Below are positions 1-7,867 of a stretch of DNA of 42,083 bases, in pieces; within the stretch, counting starts at the first letter, position 1; each line of letters opens with the position of its first letter. Location: contig DVIL01000013.1 of assembly GCA_018711305.1 (NCBI GenBank), positions 1 through 42,083 of the forward strand, in the 5' to 3' direction. The notes beneath the pieces were generated by a model. The model was not told where the DNA came from, did not search any database, and was given only the letters and a program-made list of their open reading frames with translations. Origin of the DNA: Candidatus Coprenecus stercorigallinarum (GTDB lineage: Bacteria > Bacteroidota > Bacteroidia > Bacteroidales > UBA932). Made by a program: the position numbers and the translations under genes.

Positions 1-44
1 AGAGGAGAACTCACAGAAGTGTAGATTTTATGAAAAATAATTTC

Positions 45-52
45 TAATTTTG
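45..52 (+). promoter_or_regulatory. Bacteroidetes -7 promoter element before tRNA-Ser
   Basis: TAATTTTG matches the Bacteroidetes sigma-ABfr -7 consensus TAnnTTTG and would start transcription about 8-10 bases before the tRNA. I see no TTG at the expected -33 position, so the assignment rests on one element and its placement. Confidence 0.5.
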
Positions 53-67
53 GCGATATTTTTAAAA

Positions 68-155
68 GGAGAGGTGGCCGAGTGGTCGAAGGCGCGCGCC
101 TGGAAAGTGCGTAAACTCCAAAAGGGTTTCGCGGGTTCGAATCCCGCCCTCTCCG
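68..155 (+). tRNA. tRNA-Ser (anticodon GGA)
   Basis: The acceptor arm GGAGAGG (68-74) pairs with CCTCTCC (148-154), followed by discriminator G. The D arm is GCC/GGC, and the anticodon stem CGCGC/GTGCG encloses the loop CTGGAAA with anticodon GGA at 102-104. The variable arm is long, as in class II tRNAs such as tRNA-Ser, and the T arm contains GGGTTCGAATCCC. CCA is not encoded. GGA reads UCC and UCU codons. No terminator is visible before exbB, which begins 53 bases downstream, so co-transcription is possible. Confidence 0.96.
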
Positions 156-208
156 CTAAAAAACAAAAAACTCATTTAAAAACTGTTTATTAACTAATCA
201 AAAATTGT

Positions 209-1003
209 ATGAAAAAATTCTTCATGTTTTTGGCAGTTATGGGTCTCATGACTTTCACTGCACAATACGCATCTGCGCAGGACGGAGACTCTCTCGCTAC
301 TGCTGATTCGTCCGAAATGGTAGCCGTTGAGCCCGCAGCCGAGGCTCCTGTAGAAGAAGCTCCCGCTGAGGCTCCCATGCATCAGGAAATCAAGAGGCTC
401 TTCATCGAGGGTGGTGCCGGATTCATGGCCACCATCATCGCCTGCCTGGTATTCGGTCTTGCTGTCGCAATCGAGAGGATCATCTACCTCAACCTCGCCA
501 GCACCAACACTGACAAGCTCCTCAAGAAAGTTGAGGACGCCCTCAACAACGGTGGCGTAGAGGCTGCCAAGGACGTATGCCGCAATACCCGTGGCCCTGT
601 CGCATCGATCTTCTATCAGGGTCTGCTCCGCTACGACAAGGGAGTAGAGGAAGTTGAGAAATCCATCACATCCTACGGCTCTGTTCAGATGGGACAGCTT
701 GAGGGCGGTCTCTCCTGGGTTACCCTCTTCATCGCTATCGCACCTATGCTCGGATTTATGGGAACTGTGATCGGTATGATTCAGGCATTCGACGAGATTC
801 AGAGAGCAGGTGACATCAGCCCGACCCTCGTTGCAGGAGGTATGAAAGTCGCCCTGATTACCACCGTCGGCGGTCTTATCGTCGCCATCATTCTCCAGAT
901 ACTTTACAACTATCTTATCGCCAAGGTTGACGGCATCGTCCTCTCCATGGAAGACGCTTCCATCTCCCTCGTGGATATGATCGTAAAATATCAGAACAAG
1001 TAA
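209..1003 (+). CDS. exbB: ExbB/TolQ/MotA-family proton channel
   Basis: Inner-membrane channel subunit that uses the proton gradient to energise TonB or a related periplasmic partner. The 264 aa protein begins with a hydrophobic, signal-like segment ending near ASAQ (residue 24). An Ala/Pro/Glu-rich linker follows, then three membrane segments: about 70-92, about 170-195 (with the family motif around APMLGFMGTVIGM), and about 215-240. The extra N-terminal hydrophobic segment plus acidic linker is longer than in E. coli ExbB and is common in Bacteroidetes homologues. It leads an operon with a 4-TM protein and two ExbD proteins, with 12 bases to the next gene. The family is clear; whether it serves TonB import or another machine is not shown here. 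Confidence 0.93.
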   Translation: MKKFFMFLAVMGLMTFTAQYASAQDGDSLATADSSEMVAVEPAAEAPVEEAPAEAPMHQEIKRLFIEGGAGFMATIIACLVFGLAVAIERIIYLNLASTNTDKLLKKVEDALNNGGVEAAKDVCRNTRGPVASIFYQGLLRYDKGVEEVEKSITSYGSVQMGQLEGGLSWVTLFIAIAPMLGFMGTVIGMIQAFDEIQRAGDISPTLVAGGMKVALITTVGGLIVAIILQILYNYLIAKVDGIVLSMEDASISLVDMIVKYQNK

Positions 1004-1015
1004 TTTAACAATCTC

Positions 1016-1483
1016 ATGACTAGCAAATTCACAAAAATATTAGAGATCTGTCTGCTGGTACTCTCTCTGGTAGGTCTGGTTGCATTCTTCATCTACAATG
1101 CGAACACCGGACTCTACACAGTAGCAAACGAGGCCGAGGCACTTGCCACCACCGGCATGCTCGATGTAGTGCTCTTCTGGGCATACGCGCTGGTTATCGC
1201 AGCCATCGTGCTTGTAGTGGTACTCTCGCTCATCAATATGGCGGGAAACAAGAAGTCCCTCAAGAAGACAGGTTTTCTACTGCTGATAGCCGTTGTGCTC
1301 ATCGGCCTTTCCTACCTGCTGGCAAGCGGTGACCCCATCGCTGTCAACATGGAAGTACAGCCTACACATGCTACCCTGAAAATGACCGACACACTGCTCA
1401 ACCTGAGTTATGCACTGGTTGTTATCGCATTACTTGCTTTAGTATGGGGCAGCGTAAGAAATCTTATTAAAAATAGAGGTTAA
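1016..1483 (+). CDS. Small four-helix membrane protein of the exb operon
   Basis: A 155 aa integral membrane protein with predicted helices at about 10-28, 48-71, 85-103 and 127-146, and almost no soluble domain. I do not recognise a named family. It lies between exbB and the first exbD with short gaps (12 and 6 bases), so it is almost certainly co-expressed with them. By position it may be an accessory subunit of the ExbB-ExbD complex; that is inference. The Ala/Val/Leu-rich helices contain few charged residues, which argues against an enzyme. Confidence 0.85.
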   Translation: MTSKFTKILEICLLVLSLVGLVAFFIYNANTGLYTVANEAEALATTGMLDVVLFWAYALVIAAIVLVVVLSLINMAGNKKSLKKTGFLLLIAVVLIGLSYLLASGDPIAVNMEVQPTHATLKMTDTLLNLSYALVVIALLALVWGSVRNLIKNRG

Positions 1484-1489
1484 TCAATT

Positions 1490-2071
1490 ATGGCATCTAA
1501 GAAAACACCTGAAATAAACGGAGGTTCCATGGCGGACATCTCGTTCCTCATGCTGATCTTCTTCCTGATGGTGAGTACGATGGACCCCGAAACCGGTCTG
1601 GCCCGCCGTCTCCCCCCTATGCCTCCCGAGAACGCTCAGCTGGAGGACTTGAAGGTGAACCGTCGAAACATGCTCGACGTGAAGATCAACTCCAGGAACG
1701 GCGTTATGGCAGGCGGACAAGTTATTCTTTCGGATGCACAGCTTGAAGAGATTATTATTGAGTTCCTCACTAATCCCAATGACCGTTCGGATCTTCCCTC
1801 GAAGACCGTCAAGAATATCGAAGGCTTTGGAGAATACCCGGTATCTGAAGGTGTGATATCCCTCCAGAACGACCGTCAGAGTCTCTACAGCAAATATATT
1901 GAGGTTACGGACGTGATTGTGAGAGCTATCAATAAGGTCAGGGATGATTTCGCAATGGCACATTTCGGTGCCGTCTACAACGATCTTCCTGTTGACAAGC
2001 AGGACATCGTCCGCGAGGCTATCCCCAACCGTCTCTCCGAGGCAGAACCTTTGGATGTAACTAAACAATAA
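1490..2071 (+). CDS. exbD: ExbD/TolR-family biopolymer transport protein (first copy)
   Basis: Partner of ExbB that carries the proton-conducting aspartate and a periplasmic domain. In this 193 aa protein a short cytoplasmic tail leads into GGSMADISFLMLIFFLMVST (about residues 9-28), where the Asp at the start of the single membrane helix is the family's conserved proton-path residue. The periplasmic part is longer than usual for ExbD (about 130-140 aa in total) and contains an inserted segment around residues 95-150. Its stop codon overlaps the Shine-Dalgarno of the next gene. It is the larger of two consecutive ExbD paralogues and may form a heteromer with the second; that is inferred from pairing only. 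Confidence 0.9.
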   Translation: MASKKTPEINGGSMADISFLMLIFFLMVSTMDPETGLARRLPPMPPENAQLEDLKVNRRNMLDVKINSRNGVMAGGQVILSDAQLEEIIIEFLTNPNDRSDLPSKTVKNIEGFGEYPVSEGVISLQNDRQSLYSKYIEVTDVIVRAINKVRDDFAMAHFGAVYNDLPVDKQDIVREAIPNRLSEAEPLDVTKQ

Positions 2072-2076
2072 GGAGG
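2070..2076 (+). promoter_or_regulatory. Canonical Shine-Dalgarno of second exbD
   Basis: AAGGAGG lies 8 bases before the ATG at 2085 and overlaps the TAA stop of the previous gene (2069-2071). Most starts in this window have A-rich, SD-less leaders, as is usual in Bacteroidetes, so a full anti-SD match is notable and fixes this start. Confidence 0.75.
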
Positions 2077-2084
2077 AATATACA

Positions 2085-2558
2085 ATGGCAAAATTCATTA
2101 GAAAAGGAGACAAGGGAACACCCGGTATCAACACAGCATCCCTCCCGGATATCGTGTTCATGATCCTCATGTTCTTCATGGTCTCCACCAGTATGCGTCA
2201 GACTGACCGTATGGTGAACGTGAAGCTGCCAGAGGCAACCGAGGCTACAAAACTCGAAAGAAAGGACCTCGCCTCCTACATCTTCATCGGTACTCCCTCG
2301 CTGCAATATCAGAAAGAATTCGGTACGGATTCCCGTATTCAGCTCAACGACTCCTTCAGGACAGTCAAGGACATCAGTGACTTCGTTGCCGCTGAACGTG
2401 AGGCCCTGAGCGAGGTTGACCGCGAGCTCATGAGCATCTCGCTTAAAATCGACGAGGGCACCCGTATGGGTATCGTCACAGAGGTTAAGCAGGAGCTCCG
2501 CCGCTGCTCCGCACTGAAGATTATGTACGCAGCAAGAAAGGCAACTACAATAAACTAA
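2085..2558 (+). CDS. exbD: ExbD/TolR-family biopolymer transport protein (second copy)
   Basis: A 157 aa ExbD paralogue near the usual family length. The N-terminal cytoplasmic stretch leads into SLPDIVFMILMFFMVST (about residues 19-35), with the conserved membrane Asp after Pro. A soluble periplasmic domain follows, ending in EVKQELRRCSALKIMYAAR. The gene has a full Shine-Dalgarno and is the last of the exbB operon, followed by an intrinsic terminator. Two non-identical ExbD subunits beside one ExbB recur in Bacteroidetes and suggest a mixed channel. Confidence 0.92.
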   Translation: MAKFIRKGDKGTPGINTASLPDIVFMILMFFMVSTSMRQTDRMVNVKLPEATEATKLERKDLASYIFIGTPSLQYQKEFGTDSRIQLNDSFRTVKDISDFVAAEREALSEVDRELMSISLKIDEGTRMGIVTEVKQELRRCSALKIMYAARKATTIN

Positions 2559-2578
2559 GCCTTTCCGCCGGAATTTAG

Positions 2579-2617
2579 AAATGGGTGCCTCATGCTTAGT
2601 GTGGGACACCCATTTTT
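2579..2617 (+). terminator. Intrinsic terminator of the exb operon
   Basis: AAATGGGTG (2579-2587) pairs perfectly with CACCCATTT (2607-2615), and the downstream arm runs into five T residues. The loop is 19 bases. It lies 20 bases after the exbD stop and directly before the alkaline phosphatase gene. Confidence 0.75.
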
Positions 2618-2638
2618 AACTAATAAATTACTCATAAA

Positions 2639-3844
2639 ATGAAAAAAATCGCACTCTTCGCACTTCTCGCACTGATTCCCATTCTGTCAACCGCACAGGA
2701 ACAGAAAGCAAAATACGTATTCTACTTCATCGGTGACGGTATGGGGTTCAACCATGTGTCCCTTGCCGAATACTGGCTCGGCTACACTCAGGGCGTCTTC
2801 GACAGCAGACCGCTGTCATTCTCACAGTTTCCGGTACTCGGATGGGCCGTCACCCACTCGGAGTCCAACCTTATCACCGACTCAGCGGCTGCCGGTACCG
2901 CCCTGTCCACAGGCACTAAGACAAAGAACGGCATGCTCGGCACAGCACCGGACTCTTCAGCTCTGGAAAGCATAGCCTATAAGATTCATGACGCAGGATA
3001 CAAGGTAGGCATCTCGTCCACAGTCGGCATCAACCATGCCACACCGGGTGCATTCTACGGACACAGTGCAAGCAGAAGCGACTACTATTCGATCGCATCC
3101 GAGATCCCATCCACCGGATTCGAATTCTTTGCAGGTGGCGGCGCAATCGAGAGTAACGGAGAGGACGGAGACGAGACCTCGGTATACGAGGCCATAGAAG
3201 ACAGCGGATACATCATTGCAGAGGGCATGGATGATTTCGCTGATAAAAAGGACGAGGCAGGGAAGATGATGCTGCTGCAGAAAAACGGCCGGCTGAAGAC
3301 CGAACTTCCCTACGCCATCGACATGAAAGATACGGACATGACCCAGGCAGATCTGGTAAGCGCATCCATCGATTTTCTATATGATGAGGACTGCCCCGGA
3401 TTCTTTATCATGTCCGAAGGAGGCAAGATTGACTGGGCCAGCCACGGAAACGACACCAAGGCCGTTATCCTCGAGACACTCAGCCTTTCCGACGCAGTAG
3501 CTGAGGCCGTGGAATTCTACAATGCACACCCCGACGAGACACTTATAATCGTAACGGCCGACCACGAGACCGGCGGACTCACCCTCAGCTGGGAAAAGGG
3601 CTATGACCTGCTGTTCGACAAGCTCGAGGAGATACACTGCTCCAAAGACATGGTGTCCGAAGAAGAGAGAGAGCACATGAATGAAATATCACATGAGGCT
3701 CACATCGGATGGACCACAGGCGACCACTCGGGCGCAAATGTCCCTGTCTTCGCAATAGGAGCCGGCAGCACCCTGTTCTCCGGCAGGATGGACAACACCG
3801 AAATTCCCAAGAAGATCTGCGAGGCGATGGGAATCAGATTCTAA
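2639..3844 (+). CDS. Alkaline phosphatase, PhoA superfamily, exported
   Basis: Hydrolyses phosphate monoesters, probably in the periplasm. The 401 aa protein has a signal peptide (residues 1-19, cleavage near STAQ). FIGDGMG supplies metal ligand Asp33. TDSAAAGTA carries the predicted nucleophile Ser82. ADHETGG (307-313) supplies Asp308 and His309, and GDHSG (361-365) supplies His363; these match the two-zinc site of the family. The STVGINHATPGAF segment occupies the place of E. coli Asp153, so the third metal-site chemistry may differ. It is the first gene of a compact run with asnS (24-base gap), udk and a tonB-like gene. No Pho-box-like promoter is evident. Substrate is unknown. Confidence 0.92.
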   Translation: MKKIALFALLALIPILSTAQEQKAKYVFYFIGDGMGFNHVSLAEYWLGYTQGVFDSRPLSFSQFPVLGWAVTHSESNLITDSAAAGTALSTGTKTKNGMLGTAPDSSALESIAYKIHDAGYKVGISSTVGINHATPGAFYGHSASRSDYYSIASEIPSTGFEFFAGGGAIESNGEDGDETSVYEAIEDSGYIIAEGMDDFADKKDEAGKMMLLQKNGRLKTELPYAIDMKDTDMTQADLVSASIDFLYDEDCPGFFIMSEGGKIDWASHGNDTKAVILETLSLSDAVAEAVEFYNAHPDETLIIVTADHETGGLTLSWEKGYDLLFDKLEEIHCSKDMVSEEEREHMNEISHEAHIGWTTGDHSGANVPVFAIGAGSTLFSGRMDNTEIPKKICEAMGIRF

Positions 3845-3868
3845 CAAGGACATATAAAAAAACACATA

Positions 3869-5263
3869 ATGGCACTAAAGAGACAGAAAATAGCGGAACT
3901 ACTCCGGGAGACTCCAGGCAAGGAAGTACTTGCTAAAGGCTGGGTCAGGACAAAGAGAGGAAACAAGAACATAACATTCATAGCTCTCAATGACGGTTCC
4001 ACCATCAACAATATCCAGATTGTCTGCGATATGGCTACATTTACCCCGGATGCTTCCTTCAAGGACATCACCACAGGAGCATGCATCGCCGTTACCGGAA
4101 ATCTGGTCGAATCGATAGGCAGCGGGCAGAAAGTGGAGATTCAGGCCAAGAGCATCGAGGTCTACGGAACTGCTGATCCCGACAAGTATCCCCTCCAGAA
4201 GAAAGGCCACAGCATGGAATTCCTGCGTGAGATTGCGCACCTGCGTCCCCGCACCAACACCTTCGGAGCCGTTCTCAGAATCCGTCACGCCATGGCCTAT
4301 GCCATTCACAAATACTTCAACGACAAAGGTTTCTATTACCTGCACACACCCCTTATCACTGCCTCCGACGCAGAGGGCGCAGGAGCAATGTTCCAGGTAA
4401 CCACACTCGACGTAAGCAACCCTCCCCGTACTCCGGAAGGAAAGGTGGACTGGTCTCAGGATTTCTTCGGACGTCACACCAACCTGACTGTAAGCGGACA
4501 GCTCGAGGGAGAGCTTGGAGCCATGGCCCTTGGAGAGATATACACCTTCGGTCCGACATTCAGGGCCGAAAACTCCAACACACCGAGACACCTTGCCGAG
4601 TTCTGGATGGTAGAACCTGAAATGGCCTTCTACGAGATTGAAGACAACATGGATCTGGCCGAGGACTTCATCAAGTATCTGGTACGCTACGCCCTCGAAC
4701 ACTGCATGGACGACCTGATCTTCCTCAACAACATGATCGACAAGGAACTGATCGAAAGGCTGAAGGGTGTTATCAATACGGATTTTGTACGCACGACATA
4801 CACCGAAGCGGTGGATATCCTCACCAAATCAGGCGCCAGGTTCGAATATCCGGTATCCTGGGGAGTCGACCTGCAGAGCGAACACGAAAGGTTCCTGGTC
4901 GAAAAGCACTTCGGCAAGCCCGTCATACTGACAGACTATCCCAAGGACATCAAGGCCTTCTACATGAAGCAGAACGACGACGGAAAGACTGTCCGCGGCA
5001 TGGACGTACTGTTTCCCAAGATCGGTGAGATTATCGGCGGTTCGCAGAGGGAAGAGTCCTACGAGAAACTCATGAAACGCATCGACGAGCTGCATATGGA
5101 CATGACCAACCTCTGGTGGTACCTCGATACCCGCCGGTTCGGTACCGCTCCTCACAGCGGTTTCGGCCTCGGCTTCGAGCGCCTGCTGCTTTTCGTGACA
5201 GGCATGAGCAACATACGCGACGTGATACCCTTCCCGAGGACTCCCAAATCCGCAGAATTCTAA
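3869..5263 (+). CDS. asnS: Asparaginyl-tRNA synthetase
   Basis: Charges tRNA-Asn with asparagine in the cytoplasm. The 464 aa protein, of normal length, has an N-terminal OB-fold anticodon-binding domain (about residues 15-110, beginning [16 protein letters not shown]) and a class II catalytic core. Features of the AsnRS/AspRS group are visible: [20 protein letters not shown] (motif 2 region) and [20 protein letters not shown] (motif 3). The ending [12 protein letters not shown] is typical of AsnRS rather than AspRS. It sits between the phosphatase and udk (6-base gap to udk), so it is probably co-transcribed with non-translation genes. Confidence 0.97.
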   Translation: MALKRQKIAELLRETPGKEVLAKGWVRTKRGNKNITFIALNDGSTINNIQIVCDMATFTPDASFKDITTGACIAVTGNLVESIGSGQKVEIQAKSIEVYGTADPDKYPLQKKGHSMEFLREIAHLRPRTNTFGAVLRIRHAMAYAIHKYFNDKGFYYLHTPLITASDAEGAGAMFQVTTLDVSNPPRTPEGKVDWSQDFFGRHTNLTVSGQLEGELGAMALGEIYTFGPTFRAENSNTPRHLAEFWMVEPEMAFYEIEDNMDLAEDFIKYLVRYALEHCMDDLIFLNNMIDKELIERLKGVINTDFVRTTYTEAVDILTKSGARFEYPVSWGVDLQSEHERFLVEKHFGKPVILTDYPKDIKAFYMKQNDDGKTVRGMDVLFPKIGEIIGGSQREESYEKLMKRIDELHMDMTNLWWYLDTRRFGTAPHSGFGLGFERLLLFVTGMSNIRDVIPFPRTPKSAEF

Positions 5264-5269
5264 AAGCCC

Positions 5270-5887
5270 ATGCTCACCATCGGTATAGCCGGAGGTACCG
5301 GCTCGGGAAAGACCACTGTGGTCAGAAAGATTACAGAGCACTTCAAGGCAGGAGAAGTCGTTGTTGTCCCCCAGGATTCATACTACCGGGACAACAGCGA
5401 TATCCCCCTGCTTGAGGACAGGCAGAAAATCAATTTCGACCACCCCTCAGCCATCGACTTCGACCTGCTTATACAGCAGCTCGGGGAGCTCCAGCGCGGA
5501 CACAGCATCCAGCAGCCGATTTACTCCTATCTGACCTGCACAAGAGCTGAGGAGACTGTAACTGTAAAACCCGCACACATCATAATAGTGGAGGGTATTC
5601 TCATCTTTACCGACGAGAGACTGCGCAAGATGCTGGACATTCTCGTGTATGTGGACGCAGACCCTGACGACAGGCTTGTAAGAGTCATCGCCAGGGACAC
5701 GATGGAAAGAGGACGCGATGTGGGCAAGGTCATCGACCGCTACGAGAAGACTCTGAAACCCATGCACCTGCAGTTCATCGAACCTTCCAAGAGATACGCC
5801 GACCTCATCCTGCCCCAGGGCGGACACAATCAGGTAGGCATAGACATGCTCATCGCCACCATTGAAAATCATCTCAAAAATAACTGA
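5270..5887 (+). CDS. udk: Uridine kinase
   Basis: Phosphorylates uridine and cytidine to the monophosphates in pyrimidine salvage. The 205 aa protein has a P-loop GGTGSGKT at residues 8-15. It continues with the uridine-kinase pattern PQDSYYRD, NFDHPSAIDFDLL and PIYSYLTCTR (nucleoside binding), then IIVEGIL and a lid region with Arg residues (VRVIARDTMERGRD). Length and motifs are typical. It begins 6 bases after asnS, and its last 26 bases overlap the longest reading of the next gene, so the two are probably translationally linked. Confidence 0.96.
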   Translation: MLTIGIAGGTGSGKTTVVRKITEHFKAGEVVVVPQDSYYRDNSDIPLLEDRQKINFDHPSAIDFDLLIQQLGELQRGHSIQQPIYSYLTCTRAEETVTVKPAHIIIVEGILIFTDERLRKMLDILVYVDADPDDRLVRVIARDTMERGRDVGKVIDRYEKTLKPMHLQFIEPSKRYADLILPQGGHNQVGIDMLIATIENHLKNN

Positions 5888-6701
5888 CCCCCTCCGCCGG
5901 CTCACGGAGAAGCTGCGCAGTAGCCTGCTGTCCAGAATCAAAGCCGGACACGGTTCCCTGTGGAAGTACCTCCGCATGGATACTGACAACAAGGCGGGTC
6001 TGTATCTTACCATCATATTCCATCTGGTCATAATCATTGCCCTGCTATGCTGGTCCATACATACCCAGCTGACAAAGGACACCTCGTTCCTGATCGATTT
6101 CTCTTCACAGGAAGAACAGGAGAGACTGGCTGAACAGGCGCGGATGCAGGAGAGCGTTAGCGAAGAGCTGGACGCAGAACTCGATGCCCTTCTCAACGCC
6201 GCCCGCAGCCAGAGCTCCCAGACTGTCCGCAACGTGGCGGTGGACGCTTCCGAACCTCTCCGGGACGACCGTCACGACAACCCCGAAGATATCTACCGGG
6301 AGGCCAGAGAACTGCAGGAACGTCTGGACCAGTCCCGCCGGAACCTGGAGGAAGCCTCGTCATCTGACGACAGGGTCGAGGTGTACAGGGAGGACAGCGG
6401 ACAGAAACAAGAAGCCTACCAGGGGCCTTCCGTAATTTCCTATACCCTTGAAGGACGCAAGGCAATGAGTCTGCCTGTTCCGGCATACAAGTGCATGGGG
6501 GGAGGAGACGTCTCCGTCAGCGTCATCGTCAACCGCAAGGGGTATGTCACAGGCGTAAAAATCATCGAATCGGTTTCCTCACCTGACCAGTGCCTGCGGG
6601 ACTATGCCCTCAAGGCAGCTTCCCGTTCCCGCTTTACAGCATCCCAGGACGCACCTGAACGCCAGGCAGGGGAAATTGTCTACCGTTTCATAGCACAGTA
6701 G
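5862..6701 (+). CDS. TonB-like energy transducer protein
   Basis: A 279 aa single-pass membrane protein. A basic cytoplasmic tail is followed by a helix at about residues 48-66, then a long charged Glu/Arg/Gln-rich, probably coiled-coil periplasmic region (about 75-185). The C-terminal domain (VSVIVNRKGYVTGVKIIESV to IVYRFIAQ) resembles the TonB/TolA C-terminal fold. Such proteins link ExbB-ExbD to outer-membrane receptors. The linker is Glu-rich rather than the Pro-Lys rod of classical TonB. The ATG at 5862 lies inside udk; an ATG at 5976 (residue 39, just before the helix) is an alternative giving 241 aa. Its partner receptor is not in the window. Confidence 0.75.
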   Translation: MKIISKITDPLRRLTEKLRSSLLSRIKAGHGSLWKYLRMDTDNKAGLYLTIIFHLVIIIALLCWSIHTQLTKDTSFLIDFSSQEEQERLAEQARMQESVSEELDAELDALLNAARSQSSQTVRNVAVDASEPLRDDRHDNPEDIYREARELQERLDQSRRNLEEASSSDDRVEVYREDSGQKQEAYQGPSVISYTLEGRKAMSLPVPAYKCMGGGDVSVSVIVNRKGYVTGVKIIESVSSPDQCLRDYALKAASRSRFTASQDAPERQAGEIVYRFIAQ

Positions 6702-6763
6702 CAACGGCATATTTTTTGCAGCTTCCGACTTTGCTTAATAAGTCTATTAAATACTTTTTAAAG

Positions 6764-7855
6764 ATGAATCACCGCATATTCGGATTTATAGCCTCAGCCG
6801 TGGCTGCCGGCGTATTGACGATTTCATTGTCCGGATGCAGGTCCGGTGAGACCGTGCACCACAAGCAGGCGACAGTCCCTAATGTAAAGACGGCAACCGC
6901 CCAAAGTATCGGCAGCACCCGTACTATCACATATCCGGGCAGGATCCAGCCCTCCCGGGACGTAAACCTGTCCTTCAGAGTTGCAGGACCGATTGCGGCC
7001 ATCCATTTCCGCGAGGGGCAGCATGTTTCACAGGGTGACACACTGGCAGAAATCGAAGAACGCGACTATGCCATACAGCTTGCCGCGACGACAGCCAAAT
7101 ACGAACAGGTAAAGGCCGAAGCGGGCAGGGTCATCGAACTTTCCGACCGTGGCAGTGCGACGCAGAACGACTACGACAAGGCACGTTACGGTCTGGAACA
7201 GGTGGCCGCACTCTACCATGCCCACCAGAACGCACTGAACGACACCAAGATGCTCGCACCGTTCGACGGATACGTACAGCAGGTGCTGTTCGAGGCAGGT
7301 GAGACTGTCGGGGCCGGCATGCCGGTCATCTCCATCATCAGCGACGATGCCCCTGTCGTAAAAGTGGATATCCCTGCAGCAGACTACATCAACATAGACA
7401 GAGCGGTGCACAGCTGGTGCTCAGTGGACGTTTATCCTGACAGAGTATTCGGTCTGAAGCTCATCGACATCACAAAAAAGGCCAATCTCAACCAGCTATT
7501 TACCGCCCGATACGCTCTCCTGCCCGACTCTGACGGGACTATGCCGAATCCCGGTATCAGTACGGAGGTCAGCATAGAATTCCGTACGGAAGAAAAGACC
7601 TCGGTAAGCATTCCCGCCACCTCCCTATTCGAGGAGAACGGACAAAGCTGCGTATGGGTTGTAACACCGGAAAGCAAGGTCGAGAAGCGGACTGTGGTGA
7701 CAGATAACATTGACCGCGACGGCAACGCCAGAGTGATCTCCGGACTGAGTGCAGGGGAGACTGTAGTGTCTGCCGGGGTACATTCTCTGAAAGATGGTAC
7801 CAAAGTCAACGTCCTGCCAGGCAGGTCCGCCACCAATCCGGGTAATCTTCTGTAA
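6764..7855 (+). CDS. RND efflux periplasmic adaptor (membrane fusion lipoprotein)
   Basis: Bridges the RND pump and the outer-membrane channel. From the ATG at 6764 the protein is 363 aa with a lipoprotein signal ending LSGC; the reading frame is open 48 bases upstream, but that extension would spoil the signal peptide. Visible domains are an N-terminal beta strand (TITYPGRIQPSRDVNLSFRV), a biotinyl-lipoyl half-motif (GPIAAIHFREGQHVSQGDTL), an alpha-hairpin with QNDYDKARYGLEQ, the second lipoyl half (LAPFDGYVQQVLFEAGETV), then beta-barrel and membrane-proximal domains. It is the first gene of a three-gene efflux operon, 12 bases before the pump. Substrate is not deducible. Confidence 0.93.
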   Translation: MNHRIFGFIASAVAAGVLTISLSGCRSGETVHHKQATVPNVKTATAQSIGSTRTITYPGRIQPSRDVNLSFRVAGPIAAIHFREGQHVSQGDTLAEIEERDYAIQLAATTAKYEQVKAEAGRVIELSDRGSATQNDYDKARYGLEQVAALYHAHQNALNDTKMLAPFDGYVQQVLFEAGETVGAGMPVISIISDDAPVVKVDIPAADYINIDRAVHSWCSVDVYPDRVFGLKLIDITKKANLNQLFTARYALLPDSDGTMPNPGISTEVSIEFRTEEKTSVSIPATSLFEENGQSCVWVVTPESKVEKRTVVTDNIDRDGNARVISGLSAGETVVSAGVHSLKDGTKVNVLPGRSATNPGNLL

Positions 7856-7867
7856 AAAGACGCAGCC

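Noticed and set aside
1484-2188. 234-codon minus-strand frame
   Set aside because: Antisense to the two exbD genes and not protein-like.
3899-4702. 267-codon minus-strand frame
   Set aside because: Antisense to asnS, whose class II motifs are unambiguous.
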